Below are positions 38,320-49,657 of a stretch of DNA of 64,000 bases, in pieces. A program made the translations under genes and the position numbers. Each line of letters starts with the position of its first letter. Positions within the stretch are counted from its first letter, which is position 1. The notes beneath the pieces were generated by a model. The model searched no databases. It had not been told where the DNA came from and was given only the letters and a program-made list of their open reading frames with translations. This stretch comes from Metallyticus violacea (taxonomy: Eukaryota; Arthropoda; Insecta; Mantodea; Metallyticidae): assembly GCA_030762175.1 (NCBI GenBank), contig CM060843.1:28540501-28604500 (forward strand). The letters are read 5' to 3'.

Positions 38320-39198
38320 TATTGTTAAAACGTTTTGATTATTTATTTTTATAAGTAAACAAAAAATAATTATTTGCTGAAATTAATGGTCATTGTCTTT
38401 TTATTTTTAATGTTTTATTCTTGCTTATTATGTATTTGCTTTAACTTTAATTTGTATGTAAATTTTTGTTTTGTGCATCTTTATGGTAATTAATTTTGCT
38501 GTGGATTATTTTATTGATATTATGTAAATTTAGGTTTAGTAAAAGTTAATAAGATTGGATAATATTGTGCCAGCATCCGCGGTTATACAGTAGATTTGAG
38601 TGAATATAATTAGTTTAAATGTAATTAGTATATAAAACGGAATGTACTTTAATATTATATGGTGAAATTATTTAAATATTGATAGTGGATTTATGGTTGG
38701 TATGAATAATAAAATGTTGAATTATTAAATTAAAGGTTTAAACTAGGATTAGATACCCTATTATTTTTAGTGTAAATAGATTAAACTTGAGTATTAATAG
38801 TTAAAGTCTTGAGACTCAAAGATTTTGGTGGTATTAAAGTCTGGTTAGAGGAATCTGTTATGTAATCGATAATCCTCGTTGAACCTTCCTTAATTTGTGT
38901 TTTTGTATATCACTGTTTAGAAAATATTATAAGATTAATTACTTAATATGTAACTTAATAATAATTCAAGTCAAGGTGCAGTGATAATTAAGTTGAATAA
39001 TGGATTGCAATAAATTTTATTTATATGAATTGTTGATGGAATATTAATTTGAAGGTGGATTTAATTGTAATTTTTTAAAGATTATTAGAATGAATGAGCT
39101 CTATAATATGTACACATCGCCCGTTACTCTCATTATAAGATGAGATAAGTCGTAACAAAGTAGATGTATCGGAAGATGTGTCTAGAAAGTGAATAATA
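38320..39198 (+). rRNA. 12S rRNA, nuclear mitochondrial copy
   Basis: Carries GTGCCAGCATCCGCGGTTAT near 38567, the GATTAGATACCCTATTA block near 38748, ACACATCGCCCGTTACTCT near 39111 and GTCGTAACAAAGTAGATGTA near 39150, the universal small-subunit landmarks in order. The ends are approximate. Not functional here because it is nuclear. Confidence 0.9.
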
Positions 39199-39201
39199 AT
39201 T

Positions 39202-39268
39202 TAAACTTGGTCGAACTATGTTAGATAAATTTTCATTTACACTGAAATAACGATTGTGCAATTCAATA
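39202..39268 (+). tRNA. tRNA-Val (UAC), nuclear mitochondrial copy
   Basis: Anticodon arm TTTCA-TTTACAC-TGAAA at 39231-39247 with anticodon TAC. It lies between 12S and 16S, the standard place for tRNA-Val. The acceptor stem is poorly paired. Confidence 0.75.
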
Positions 39269-39269
39269 T

Positions 39270-40585
39270 AAATAATTTTATGTTATTGTTGGTTATAATA
39301 TGTTGTAGTAATTTATTAAAATGTTTTTGTTATTGTATTTTTATTGATCTAATTTATTTAATTATAGTGGGTAAGTACTGTGAAGCAATATAAGTATTAA
39401 TGAAGTTACTTAAATGTTAATTGAAGTTGATTTAATGTATTTTATATTGAGTATCAGAGCGGATTAATATAATTGATTTATTTTTGTATCTCGAATTTAA
39501 AACATTTAATTGAATATGATTGTTCATTGTCTTAAAAATGTCATTAATATTTAATTGGTAATAAAATGTTTTCGTTTTTAAAGATATCTAGTTTCTTATT
39601 AAATGAATTTAATTCAGAAGGTATAATTAATATTATACATTGAGATGAATATTTTTTGTACCTTTAATTTTTTGGGGGTTTAGCTTGAGACAATACTGGC
39701 TATAAATATGTGAATTAATTGTTAATTAAAAGTTTATAAATTTAGAAGTTGTTATTGGTTAGAGTGTGTTAAAGTTTGTTTTTAATATTATTGAAAATTT
39801 TATTTTGTTTTAGCGTGATAGTGTTTAATGAGATTGAAATTTGATTTTTTTGTAATAATGGTTTAATTAGTATAATTTGATTGTGAGAAAATTATTTGAA
39901 AACAATTATATATTTCTATGAAGAATTAGGTAAATTTTGTTGTTCGCCTGTTTATTAAAAACATGGTTTCTTGGTTATTTAAGTAATCTGACCTGCTCAC
40001 TGAAATATGTTGAAGGGCCGCAGTATTTTGACTGTGCGAAAGTAGCATAATCATTAGTGTTTTAATTGAGGGCTTGTATGAATGGTTGGACGAGACAATT
40101 TCTGTTTTATATAAATTTATTAGAATTTAGGTATTAAGTAAAAAATCTTAAATGTTATTAAGGGACAAGAAGACCCTATATAGTTTAATAACATTTTGTT
40201 TTGTTTATGTTGTTTATTGAGTTTATTTTTATTATGAAATTTTATTTAGTCGGGGTGACTGGAAAATGAGTATAATTTTTTTTGTTAATTATAATAATTA
40301 GTTGATGGATCCATTAATAGTGATTATAAGATTACACTACCTTAGGAATAACAGCATAATTTTTTTGAGAGTTCTTATAGAGAAATAAGATTGTGACCTC
40401 GATGTTGGATTAAGATTAATATAAATGTAGATGTTTAGTTATTAGGTCTGTTCAACCTTTAAAATCTTACATGATCTGAGTTTAAACCTGTGTGAGCCAG
40501 GTTGGTTTCTATCTTTAATTAAACAAAGAATTTTAGTACGAGAGGACCAAATTGCTTAAAATAATTTTTATAAATTATTTAAATA
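39270..40585 (+). rRNA. 16S rRNA, nuclear mitochondrial copy
   Basis: Landmarks: CCGCAGTATTTTGACTGTGC near 40018, AAGAAGACCCTATA near 40166, GGGGTGACTGGAAAATGA near 40253, TTACACTACCTTAGGAATAA near 40333 and GTACGAGAGGACC near 40536. Length and order fit arthropod 16S. Confidence 0.9.
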
Positions 40586-40653
40586 ACTATTTTGGCAGAC
40601 GTAAGGGCAACATATTTAGATTTTGTGTATATGATTGAAGTATCTTGAGTAGT
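40586..40653 (+). tRNA. tRNA-Leu (UAG, CUN), nuclear mitochondrial copy
   Basis: Begins ACTATTTTGGCAGA, with TTTAGAT in the anticodon loop (TAG) and ends GAGTAGT, which pairs with the start. It is the only tRNA between 16S and ND1. Confidence 0.82.
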
Positions 40654-40659
40654 ATTATA

Positions 40660-41575
40660 ATGATTAGTGAATATATTTTATTATTGGTAATGAGTTTGAT
40701 TTTAATTGTGTTTGTTATAGTGAGAGTAGCTTTTTTTACTTTGTTAGAACGTAGGGTATTAGGTTATATTCACCTTCGTTAGGGTCCTAATAAGGTTGGG
40801 TATAAGGGTTTATTACAACCTTTTGCCGATGCTGTAAAATTATTTTGTAGGGCACATAGAATTCCCTTAGTTTCTAATTATATATTATACTATGTTTGTC
40901 CAGTGTTTTCTTTATTTTTGTCTTTAATTTTTTGTTTATTAATACCATATTTAAGAGGTATATTTGTTTTTAATTTGTTTTTATTTTTTTAATTTGTATT
41001 AGTATAAGGGTTTATACAGTTATATTAGCTGGTTGATCTTCAAATTCTAAATATACTTTATTAGGAGGTTTACGGGCTGTTGCTCAAACTATTTCTTGAG
41101 AGGTAAGTTTGGCCTTAGTTTTGTTGTCTTTTATTTTTTTGGTCAGAAGATATTCATTGTTAGATTTTTATTATTATCAAATGAGTATATGATTTTTTTT
41201 CTTTGTATTCCTTTATGCAACGTTTGATTTGTTTCTTGTTTAGCTGAAACAAATCGAAGTCCTTTTGATTTTGCTAAAGGGTAATCTGAATTAGTTTCAG
41301 GTTTTAATGTTGAGTATGGGGGAGCGGGGTTTGCTTTAATTTTTTTAAGTGAGTATTCTAGAATTTTCTTTATAAGATTATTAATGGGAATTATTTTGTT
41401 GGATCAGATTTAAATAGTTTGAAATTTTATATTAAGGTTGTCGTTATTTCTTATTTATGTACTTGAGTTCGGGGCACTTTACCTTGTTATCGCTATGATA
41501 AGTTAATGTATTTGGCTTGAAAAAGATTTTTGCCGTTGTCATTAATTAATTTTTTTTTATTTAGGATTAAAGATC
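40660..41575 (+). pseudogene. ND1, nuclear mitochondrial copy
   Basis: ATG 40660 reads MISEYILLLVMSLILIVFV in the invertebrate mitochondrial code. A TAG replaces the expected Gln codon in GYIHLR-stop-GPNKVG near 40780, and a frameshift lies near 40990. Further on AGWSSNSKYTLLGGLRAVAQ, AETNRSPFDFAK and [19 protein letters not shown] are clear ND1 blocks. The subunit would belong to the membrane arm of complex I; this copy is dead. Confidence 0.9.
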
Positions 41576-41611
41576 TTTTTAAATTAAAGGTATTATTAAG
41601 TAAAGGAATAA

Positions 41612-41675
41612 AGATTAATAAGGGCCTAATCCCTTTTATTATGATTTCAAGACATAATTTAATAATTTTAATCTA
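41612..41675 (-). tRNA. tRNA-Ser (UGA, UCN), nuclear mitochondrial copy
   Basis: The minus strand carries ATTATGTCTTGAAATCATAAT, an anticodon arm with TGA in the loop. It sits between the 3' ends of ND1 and cytochrome b, the standard position. Ends are approximate. Confidence 0.65.
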
Positions 41676-42418
41676 ATTAAGAAGGGTATTTCATAATTTT
41701 ATTATTATGAAGTTTATAATATATAATTTGAAATATAGGATTTTAAGAGCTTCTCCTGTTAAAATGTAAGGATCTTCTACAGGACGTGCTCCAATTCAGG
41801 TTAATAAAATAACTGTGGAAGTTAGTAATAAAAAAATTGATTGATTGTCAGGAGTCTTATTCTTTGAGTTTTAAAGGTATTAACGGTTATAATAAATAGA
41901 ATTGCAATTGATATAACTAAAGCAATAATACCTCCTAATTTATTAGGAATGGGCCGTAAAATGGCATAAGCAAATAAAAAATATCATTCTGGTTGAATGT
42001 GAATAGGAGTAACTAAAGGGTTTGCAGGAGTGAAATTATCTGGATCTCTTAGTGGATAAGGTTCTTTTAGAGATATGATAGTTAGAATTATAATTATAAT
42101 AATAAATCCGAAAATATCTATAAAAGTGAAGAATGGGTGAAAAGGGATTTTATCAATATTTCTGTTTAACCCCAAAGGATTATTAGATCCTGTTTGGTGA
42201 AGAAAGAGTAAATGAATTATAAATATGGCTGTTATAATAAATGGTAATAAGAAGTGGAGTGTGAGAAATCGATTTAATGTTGCATTACTTTCTGCGAACC
42301 CTCCTCATACTCATTGAACTAGATCAGTTCCTAGATATGGAATTGTTGATAGCAGGTTAGTAATTACTGTTGCTCCTCATAAGGATATTTGTCCTCATGG
42401 TAATACGTATCCTATGAA
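41673..42418 (-). pseudogene. Cytochrome b, C-terminal two thirds, nuclear mitochondrial copy
   Basis: In mitochondrial code the minus strand reads [20 protein letters not shown], then [38 protein letters not shown] and [21 protein letters not shown] frameshift near 41860 moves it to the frame of ARPVEDPYILTGEALKILYF, ending at TAG 41673-41675. The N-terminal third was not transferred. Confidence 0.92.
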
Positions 42419-44958
42419 AGGCGTGGCTACCTCCGGTGATTCTGAGATTCTGGTGGTGACGTCTGTTAAATGTGACTTTTTGGAGTTTAAAGCCAGTCTC
42501 CAGGTTCCGAACCATGTTGTTAGTAGGTCTGCATATACTTGCAATCATTTTAGTGATGTGTGGTGTTTCGAGGAACTGGTGGTTATTGCTATGTCATCAG
42601 CATATAAGTAGAGCGAGCACCCTGGATAGGATAGCAAGGTTTTCATGTAAGTTAAAAATAGCACCAGGTCAAGTACACTGCCTTAGGGACTCGTGCATGT
42701 ATAAGCCTGAATGTGGACAGGATATCTTCAATGGAATAGAGAAAGATAGTTTATTTAGGTAGGAGGAAAGAAGGTGAATGATGTTTAGGGGGAATTGGTA
42801 TTGCATTAGTCGGTGCAGAAAACCATCGTGCCAGACTGTGTCAAAGGCCTGCGTTATGTCTAAATACAATGATTGTTGAAACCTCGGATTATTTCATCTT
42901 TGATGCAAAGTAGCAGGTAGGTGGTGGAGTGTTAGCGCCGAAATCCGAATTGCTGCGGCCTGAGCACGCTGTGCAGATATAGTACTTTCTGGAGTCAGGC
43001 TAGCACCACCTTCTCGAATAGCTTACTTTTTTCAGGTACGAGGCTAGTGGACCTGTGGTTTCCAGGATTCATGCTGTCTGTACCAGGTTCAGTCGTGGTG
43101 ATAATCTTTGCATGTTTCCACACATCCTGGAAATAGCCGAGTGTGAGTAAGCTATTAAATGGGTGGGCTAGCAGTTTCATCCAAGCTGGTGGGAGGGCTT
43201 TCAGAGCGGCGTATATAATGCCTTCGTGATCACAGGCCCTGTATGCTGGTGCATTTTGGACGAGATGTAGCTCAGCTGGGTTGTTTCGTACAATCTCTTC
43301 CCTCTTGAACCGAACCTGCATAAATTTTTGTACTTCTTCACAGACCTGGTGGATGTAATCCTGGTTGGACATATCTACAGGGTAGAATACCGCTTCCAGG
43401 TGGTCCGGAAAAAAAAAACGCCTTTTCCCTGGCGGACTGCGCTACCTTCTGACCGACAACAAGCTGCTTACTATGTGCTGAAAGACACTACAGTGCTTTC
43501 GACAAACGCCATAATGTTGTGTCCTTGGTGTCCAGTTCACATAGGCATTTTCTCGCTGTTCATTAGCATTATGGCGAAGATCCTATTTAACACATATTGC
43601 AGACAACTACACTCTCGTCTGTGATAAGGACAGCTTAAGTGTTCAAATCGCCCTCGTGCGCGATTCTTTTCGGCGATCTACTGTCTCATAGAGTGTGGAA
43701 GATTGGTTTGCCGTCGACGGTTTCTGTCCGGAGGAGTGGAGTGTTGTATAGCCTCCTGTAGGACTTTTGTGAGCGCGTGTTTTGCGCTTCGGCCTTAGCT
43801 ATAATAGAGCATGGTATGGGTTCTGGTGTATACTGGGCAGCCAGTGCTGAGAAAAACTTTCAGTTTTTCTGCGAGGGTTGGGGTAATGCTTGAGGGTTCA
43901 AATTGGACGTATGTGTAATAGAAGGACCGAATAGTGGTCGGATGATAGCTCTGGAGGGTGAAGAGGCAAGGATGCCTTCGTACGTTCGACAGGATGGCTT
44001 TGTGCAGCCAATTGCGAGAGCGTCTATTTCCGTTGATCATGGTGAGGAGGAGGTAAAGAGCACTGCTTGGCCTTGATCTGTGATGAATTTATGTAGTACT
44101 CTACCGCGATGCGTGGTTGCGATAAAGCTCCAATTTATGTGTTTGGAATTGTAGTCCACCCCAGATTGTGGTAGCCACGTTGGAGCAAAAACACTGCTTG
44201 AGTTCACTAGGCAGAATAGGTTTGTAGAGAAGAATGTACGTGGAGATAAAGTTTATTGGGCCACGGTCTATCGAAATCTAAACTCCGGTCCTCTCCACGT
44301 TCGTCAACTGGGAAAGGTGCAGTCTGGGGTGTTGCAGGACTGCGTTTACAAAGATGGCGATACTGCCGAAACCTTAGATCTGTCGGTGACCGATGGCGCC
44401 TGGAATAGTGACTTTGGTTGAGGCCATCAACCAGGTTTCCTGCACCATTATTACCTATATTTCATGAAAAGAGACGAGGTGGGTAACTTACTGGAGTTTG
44501 TTCTTGATCCCTCTGGCGTTCCATGAACGCTTTGAATGCCGCTAATGTGGTCGCCCTGTTGGATTTAGCATCCATTTTGAGGTATACATGTAAACCTTGT
44601 GTGGCACAGGGTGGTTTCGGCAGGGACGGTTTCCGGGCTAGTTAGAAGAGCTTCTACAAGGAATGCTACAAGGCCAGTCTGAAGGTGACAGAAATTTTCC
44701 TACTACCTGTAGAACTTGCGATCTAGATTAGGATGTCAGTTGGTTTGGAGTGTGGGAGGGAGTGACGGGTACTGTTGTCTGTGCTGGTTAGCCGATCGTA
44801 TTTTTGCCTGAGAGGCTTGGGCATTTGCGAATTTTGAAGGAGAGAACAGGAGTAGTCTGCTGTTTTTTCGGCGGTGCGCTAGCTGCTGGCGCTGAAGGGA
44901 CAACCGTGGATGGTTCCTATTGCGTTGATATGTGATGTGCTGTAGTGTCTCTTGTGGG
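42419..44958 (-). pseudogene. Split Jockey element, endonuclease and reverse transcriptase (right of mitochondrial insert)
   Basis: Right to left on the minus strand: remains of the endonuclease (ETWLMASTKVTIPG; RGPINFISTYILLYKPILPS; INGNRRSRNWLHKAILSNVR). Reverse transcriptase follows: IYAALKALPPAWMKLLAHPF, YLDITQAFDTVWHDGFLHRL and, across a frameshift, LYADDIAITTSSSKHH with the catalytic YADD intact, then WRLALNSKKSHLTDVTTRIS. It stops at the mitochondrial insert. Many frameshifts. Confidence 0.8.
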
Positions 44959-45376
44959 TGCGCCTGGGCCCAATTTTTTGGGTAGGGGTGTAGCGACCCC
45001 GAGGCACATGAGGTGCTCCCTCAAGTTCACGCTCAGCGTGTTTGACTCATTTTTATCCTCTATTTTACTTTTTTATTTGTCCTACTTCCCTGCTTTTCGT
45101 CTGATGTGTGCCTCCGGGTTTGACACGGTAAAAAATGACTGGGTAACGGCGAAACTCCCAGCACTGGGTTATCATGTAGGACAGGAGTGTATTCCCTGGT
45201 AAAGGCCAGGCCCGGGGAAGGGCCATTGCATGAGCTGTTCACTTCCTGCAGGCGATTGAGTCCCTTTGTCAACACACAGGAAGGTGTGACCCTGAGGATA
45301 CACTGTTCTGGCCAGAGCAAGTTACCTAAGCCGAGGTGGCCGCCCAGGAAGCAGCCTGCCATCGGAGACAGTTGCA
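44959..45376 (+). promoter_or_regulatory. Copy C 5' leader
   Basis: Keeps CCCAA/TTGGG, GGGG/CCCC around TGTAGCGA, CACGC/GCGTG at 45028-45040, CCCAG/CTGGG near 45149 and CCTGG/CCAGG near 45194. The AGGTTACT/AGTAACCT stem is degraded in this copy. Confidence 0.65.
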
Positions 45377-46663
45377 ATGGTGGAGGAAGTTATTGTTAAT
45401 GAAAATAACTTTACCGAAATGAAAATCAAGAGATTGGAAGTAAATGAAGTAACCGACAAGCTTTTTCCTCGTTACTTAGTCATCAGTCGTGCAGAAGACG
45501 GCCAGTCCTTTACAGGGGTAAACCCATTTATAATTCAGAAGGGCATAGACACCATAGCTGGACCCGTGAAATCCTGCATACGATTTCGCAATGGATCTCT
45601 TTTAGTGGAGACAGTTGAAATGTCTGATAGAAACTCATTGCTCTAGGCGGCGATTTACCACAGATATCCGATCCGTGTGCAGCAACATAACTCGATAAAT
45701 TCGTCGCGAGGAGTTATTACTCTTGACGGCGTGTCCAACCCGGAAATCCAAAGTGTTTTGGAAGACCAAGGAGTCACGTCCGTGTATAAAGTGCAGGCGA
45801 GGAAAGACGGAGAAGTAAAGCCTACGCGTACTCTTTTCCTCACAATCAACATGGTAGACCTACCGCAGATGTTTTAAAGCGGTCTGCGAGGTGATCGAGG
45901 AGCACCCGTATATCCCGAGCCCGTTGCGATATTATCAGTGCCAGCGCTTTGGCCACACGTGCGTTTCATGTAAGAGTGCCAATTCCATCTGTGCAACCTG
46001 CAGTTAAGATAGTCACGAAGGAGTATGTTCAACCGCTCCAGTCTGCGTCAAGTTCTGCGGTGATCATCCAGTTTCATCTCGCGAATGTCCTAGTTTTAGA
46101 GAGGGGCGCTGTATTCAGGAGATCCGGATAAAGGAAAAACTTTCCTTTACTGAGGCACGGAAGCGTTTTCAATCTCGCCAGCCCGTTGTGCCTAAGACCG
46201 GCACTTACAGCGCAGCAGCTTCTTCGTCAGTCAAGAAGTACGATAGCAGTACGCAGACCTCCAACCTTGTTTTACGCGGGACCCTAATATACCCAGACCT
46301 CCGAAGCGATCTACTCAAAAGCCCAAACCAATAGATTTTAATGCTTCGGATATTAAATTTAAGACCAGCTACAGAAAGACTGACTTTTTGAAATGGTCCA
46401 CTCGAGGCGAAAAGATGAAGAGCCCTTCTGCTCCTCGGAGGTCCCGCTCCCATGATGGGAGCAAATCCACTAGGCGATCGCCGTCACCGCCTATTTCCAC
46501 ATCCAACCGATTCCAAGTGTTGGATTCGGTGGATGCTTCTCGGCGGGAGAGCCCTCCCATTGAGGAGAAGATGGAGCAGGATGTGCCTGCTCCTGGAAAA
46601 CCACCTAGTCCCACGCGACTGAAGAAAGGACGTTTGATGCGTCCTGGACCGACTAAAAATTAA
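45377..46663 (+). pseudogene. Copy C ORF1 (CCHC gag-like protein)
   Basis: ATG 45377 gives MVEEVIVNENNFTEMKIKRL and reads to a TAG at 45644. Unlike copies A and B, the part after the RVQQH region stays in frame (NSSRGVIT). Knuckle region: YYQCQRFGHTCVSCK (first Cys lost), CATCS stop, CVKFCGDHPVSSREC. The last frame (46388-46663) is the Ser/Pro/Arg-rich tail ending RLMRPGPTKN. Confidence 0.78.
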
Positions 46664-46700
46664 GGTTGTAAAATTTTAACTCATTTTGTCTAATTTTAAC

Positions 46701-48605
46701 AATGGCTATCCTTTTATGAAATGTGCGTGGACTCCGTAGTCGAAGACCTACCTAGAGTTTACTTTTACGCTCAGCTATCTCTCCGCTTGTGGGTCTCCAA
46801 GAGTCCAAACTTCGCCCGAAAGATTCTTTTACTTCGCGCGGTTACTGTTCGGTGAGGTTTGATCTCCCTCCCGCAGATGGCACCCCCGCTCACGGCGGAG
46901 TTTTAATTTTAATTAGAGATGACGTGTACAGTACTTCATTACAGGTCCAGACCAGTTTACAAGCTGCTGAAGCTACAGTTCACTTTTCTGGCCTTTGTTA
47001 TTCAATTTGCGACATTTACTTGCCTCCATTTGTTACTGTCACAGTTGTTGATCTTGATTTTCTTTTTTTCACTGCTACCACCCCCTGTCCTACCTTGGGG
47101 GGATTTTAATGCGCAACATCCCCTATGGGGTTCCAACACGGAGTTTGCCAGGGGTAGCATGTTGGCACACTTTCTAGACCGCCACCATCTCGTTCTGGTC
47201 CACACTGGTAAACCTACTTTTATTTCTGACAGAACTCATAGCTTTTCATACCTGGACCTATCCTTTTGTTCTGCCTCACTCTTTGTACATTTTACTTAGA
47301 ATGTCCTCTCTGGCCCATACTCTAGTGATCACTTTCCATGTCAGATACACGTGCTCTCTTTACACGCACATCCTCTAGGCGCGCCTAGATTGCTCCTTAA
47401 AAAGGCGAACTGTCCTCTCTTTCGATCTATGGCCGTGTTTTCCAGGAGCGATTTTCCATCTTTCGATACCGTAATCGAGCACCTCGAAACGATCCTCATT
47501 GCTGCCGCAGATCAGGCCACTCTCCGGTCGTCTTGTCACCTTAGACGCTTCCCGGTTCCTTGGTGGATCCACGAATGCCGGGATGCTTTACGTGCACGCC
47601 GAAGTGCTCTGCGTGTTTATCGTCACCACCCTACTACGGAAAGCATGATACGCTACAAACAACTGCGCGCCAGATGACATCGAGTGATTAAGGATAACAT
47701 AAAGGCTTCTTGGATTGCTTTTATCTCTTCTTTTACTCGCACAACGCCTTCTTCTGCAGTTTGGGCAAAGCGAGCCGCGTTGCAGGCAAACCTAAGTTTA
47801 CGCCTATACACGGTCTTAGGTTATCAAATTGAGTGCTTACTACTCCTATTGAAGTTGCTAACATTATAGGGCGCACTTTCGCTGCTGTTTCGAGTTCCGC
47901 CAATTACCCTACTTCATTTGGCACATTAAAGGAGCAGGTTGAGTCGAGAAGTTTCCCTTTTTCCTCCGACCATCAGGAGTGCTATATCGTCCCCTTTACC
48001 GCCAGGGAATTGGAGCATGCCCTTACGAACTCTCGACACTGCGGACCAGGGGCGAATGGCATTCATGTTGCTATGTTGTAGCATTTGTCAGCGGAAGGCA
48101 AGACTTTTTTACTCCAGATTTTTAACTGTGTTTGGTGCAATGTAACATTTCCGAGCACTTGGCGAAAGTCCACCGTAATATCAATACCTAAACCTGTAAA
48201 GGACCCACACCTTCCTTCCACTTACCGTTCGATTTCCCTAACCAGCTGCGTCTGTAAGGCGATGGAACGCATGATTAACGGGCGGCTTATGAGGTGGTTA
48301 GAGTCAAGGCATTTATTAACAAAAGTTCAGTACGGTTTTCGGCGTCATCGTTTCTCAGTTGACCCTCTTGTGTCTCTAACCACCCATATAATGAACGGTT
48401 TTGTACGGAAGTGCCAAACAATCGCCGTATTTTTCGCTCTGGAGAAAGCGTATGATACTTGCTGGAGAAACGGTATCCTCCGAACGCTTCACGATTGGCA
48501 TATACGTGGGCGTATTTCTGTTTTTATTTGGGAGCTTATGAAAGACCAGGTTTTTAATGTTCACGTGGGATCAGTTTTATTATCTAATTTTACTCAAGAG
48601 AACGG
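46701..48605 (+). pseudogene. Copy C ORF2: endonuclease and partial reverse transcriptase
   Basis: MAILL stop near 46714, then GLQESKLRPKDSFTSRGYCS (catalytic Glu) and WGDFNAQHPLWGSNTEFARG. A SDHFPCQIHVLSLHAH-type SDH box follows near 47320-47350. Reverse transcriptase: PFTARELEHALTNSRHCGPG, SLTSCVCKAMERMINGRLM and FFALEKAYDTCWRNG. It runs to SNFTQENGV at 48605, where a deletion removes PQGS and the FVDDF box. Confidence 0.8.
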
Positions 48606-48619
48606 AGTCTCTCTCTCCT

Positions 48620-49657
48620 TTTTATTGTGCTAGGTCTTTTATTCCTAGACCTCCTGGTTTTCGTATTCAGGAGCTGTTAGACCTTGGACGCGGATTTAAC
48701 AGATTTTTTCCTAGCCGGGGAAATTACTTCTCCCCCTTGGCTGTTAGCAGAGACCCCCGTTCATCTTGGGCTTACGTCCTGTCCTAAATCTTCGACCGCA
48801 GCACTATAATTCGTCGTCATTTTAGCGAGATCGTCTCTTTTAATGGCTGGAATGTTATATATACCGACGGCTCAAAATCTGATCTGGAATAGGATGTGCC
48901 TTTGTTTTAATGGACCTAGTTTTACCACTGGCCTAAACATTGCGACGTCTATTTTTATGGCGGAGCTTTATGCTATTTATCGGGCGATTTTATTTATTTC
49001 TGACCTGGTACTGGGGAACAGTGGTATTTGTTTCCACACTTTGAGTGCCATTTTAACTTTTAGAAGTCTGTGCAACCACCACCCTCTTGTACAGAAGATC
49101 CTGGATGTAGTGTTAACGCTTCTTGACGCTGGAGTCAGTGTGACACTGCTATGGGTACCTGGACATATGGGACTGCCAGGTAATGAGGCCGCAGATGTCG
49201 CAGCTAAATCTGTCCGTCAGACCCTGCTGAGTACGAGCAACGTTTTTACTCTCCGGATTCCAATCATTCTTTACGTCGAGGCATTCTCTCGCGCTGGCGC
49301 AATGAATGGTATTTAATACCCAACAATAAGCTTCGTCAATGTAAATCCGCCCCTTTTAACTGGTCGACTTCTTCTCCCGCAGTTCGGCGCAAAGAAGTAA
49401 TTTTAGCTCGTCTGAGAATTGGGCATTGCCGTTTTAGTCTCCGTCACCTTTTTAATGGTCAACCAGATCCCGCTTGTCCTCACTGTGACCACCCCTTTAA
49501 AGTGCGTGACATTTTACTTGAATGCCATCATCTGGCAGGTTTTAGACTTTCCTTAGGTTGGCTCTCCTGTATTGCGGTGTTGCTTGCATATGATGTGGTG
49601 TCTGTTGAGCGAGTGCTCCGTTTTATCCGTGTTTGTGGTTTTTGGAGCAAGATGTGA
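48620..49657 (+). pseudogene. Copy C ORF2: RNase H and zinc motif
   Basis: YIPTAQNLIWNR is a shifted reading of IYTDGSKSD; the Asp codon survives here. MAELYAIYRAILFISDLVLG and LLWVPGHMGLPGNEAADVAA follow in one frame (48843-49316). The zinc region CPHCDHPFKVRDILLECHHL is readable near 49470-49530 with His changed to Asp. It ends FWSKM near 49655. Confidence 0.8.

Larger units (their letters stand above)
38301..42418 (+). other. NUMT: nuclear copy of mitochondrial DNA (12S to cytochrome b)
   Basis: About 4.1 kb of contiguous mitochondrial sequence in ancestral pancrustacean order, flanked on both sides by parts of one Jockey reverse transcriptase. TGA is read as Trp and AGA/AGG as Ser in its coding parts, as in invertebrate mitochondria. 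ND1 has an in-frame TAG and frameshifts and cytochrome b a frameshift, so it is not active mitochondrial DNA. Plus is the strand of 12S, 16S and ND1. Confidence 0.93.

Noticed and set aside
38301..42418. A true mitochondrial contig or contamination
   Set aside because: ND1 has an in-frame stop and frameshifts, cytochrome b a frameshift, and both flanks are parts of one nuclear retroelement.
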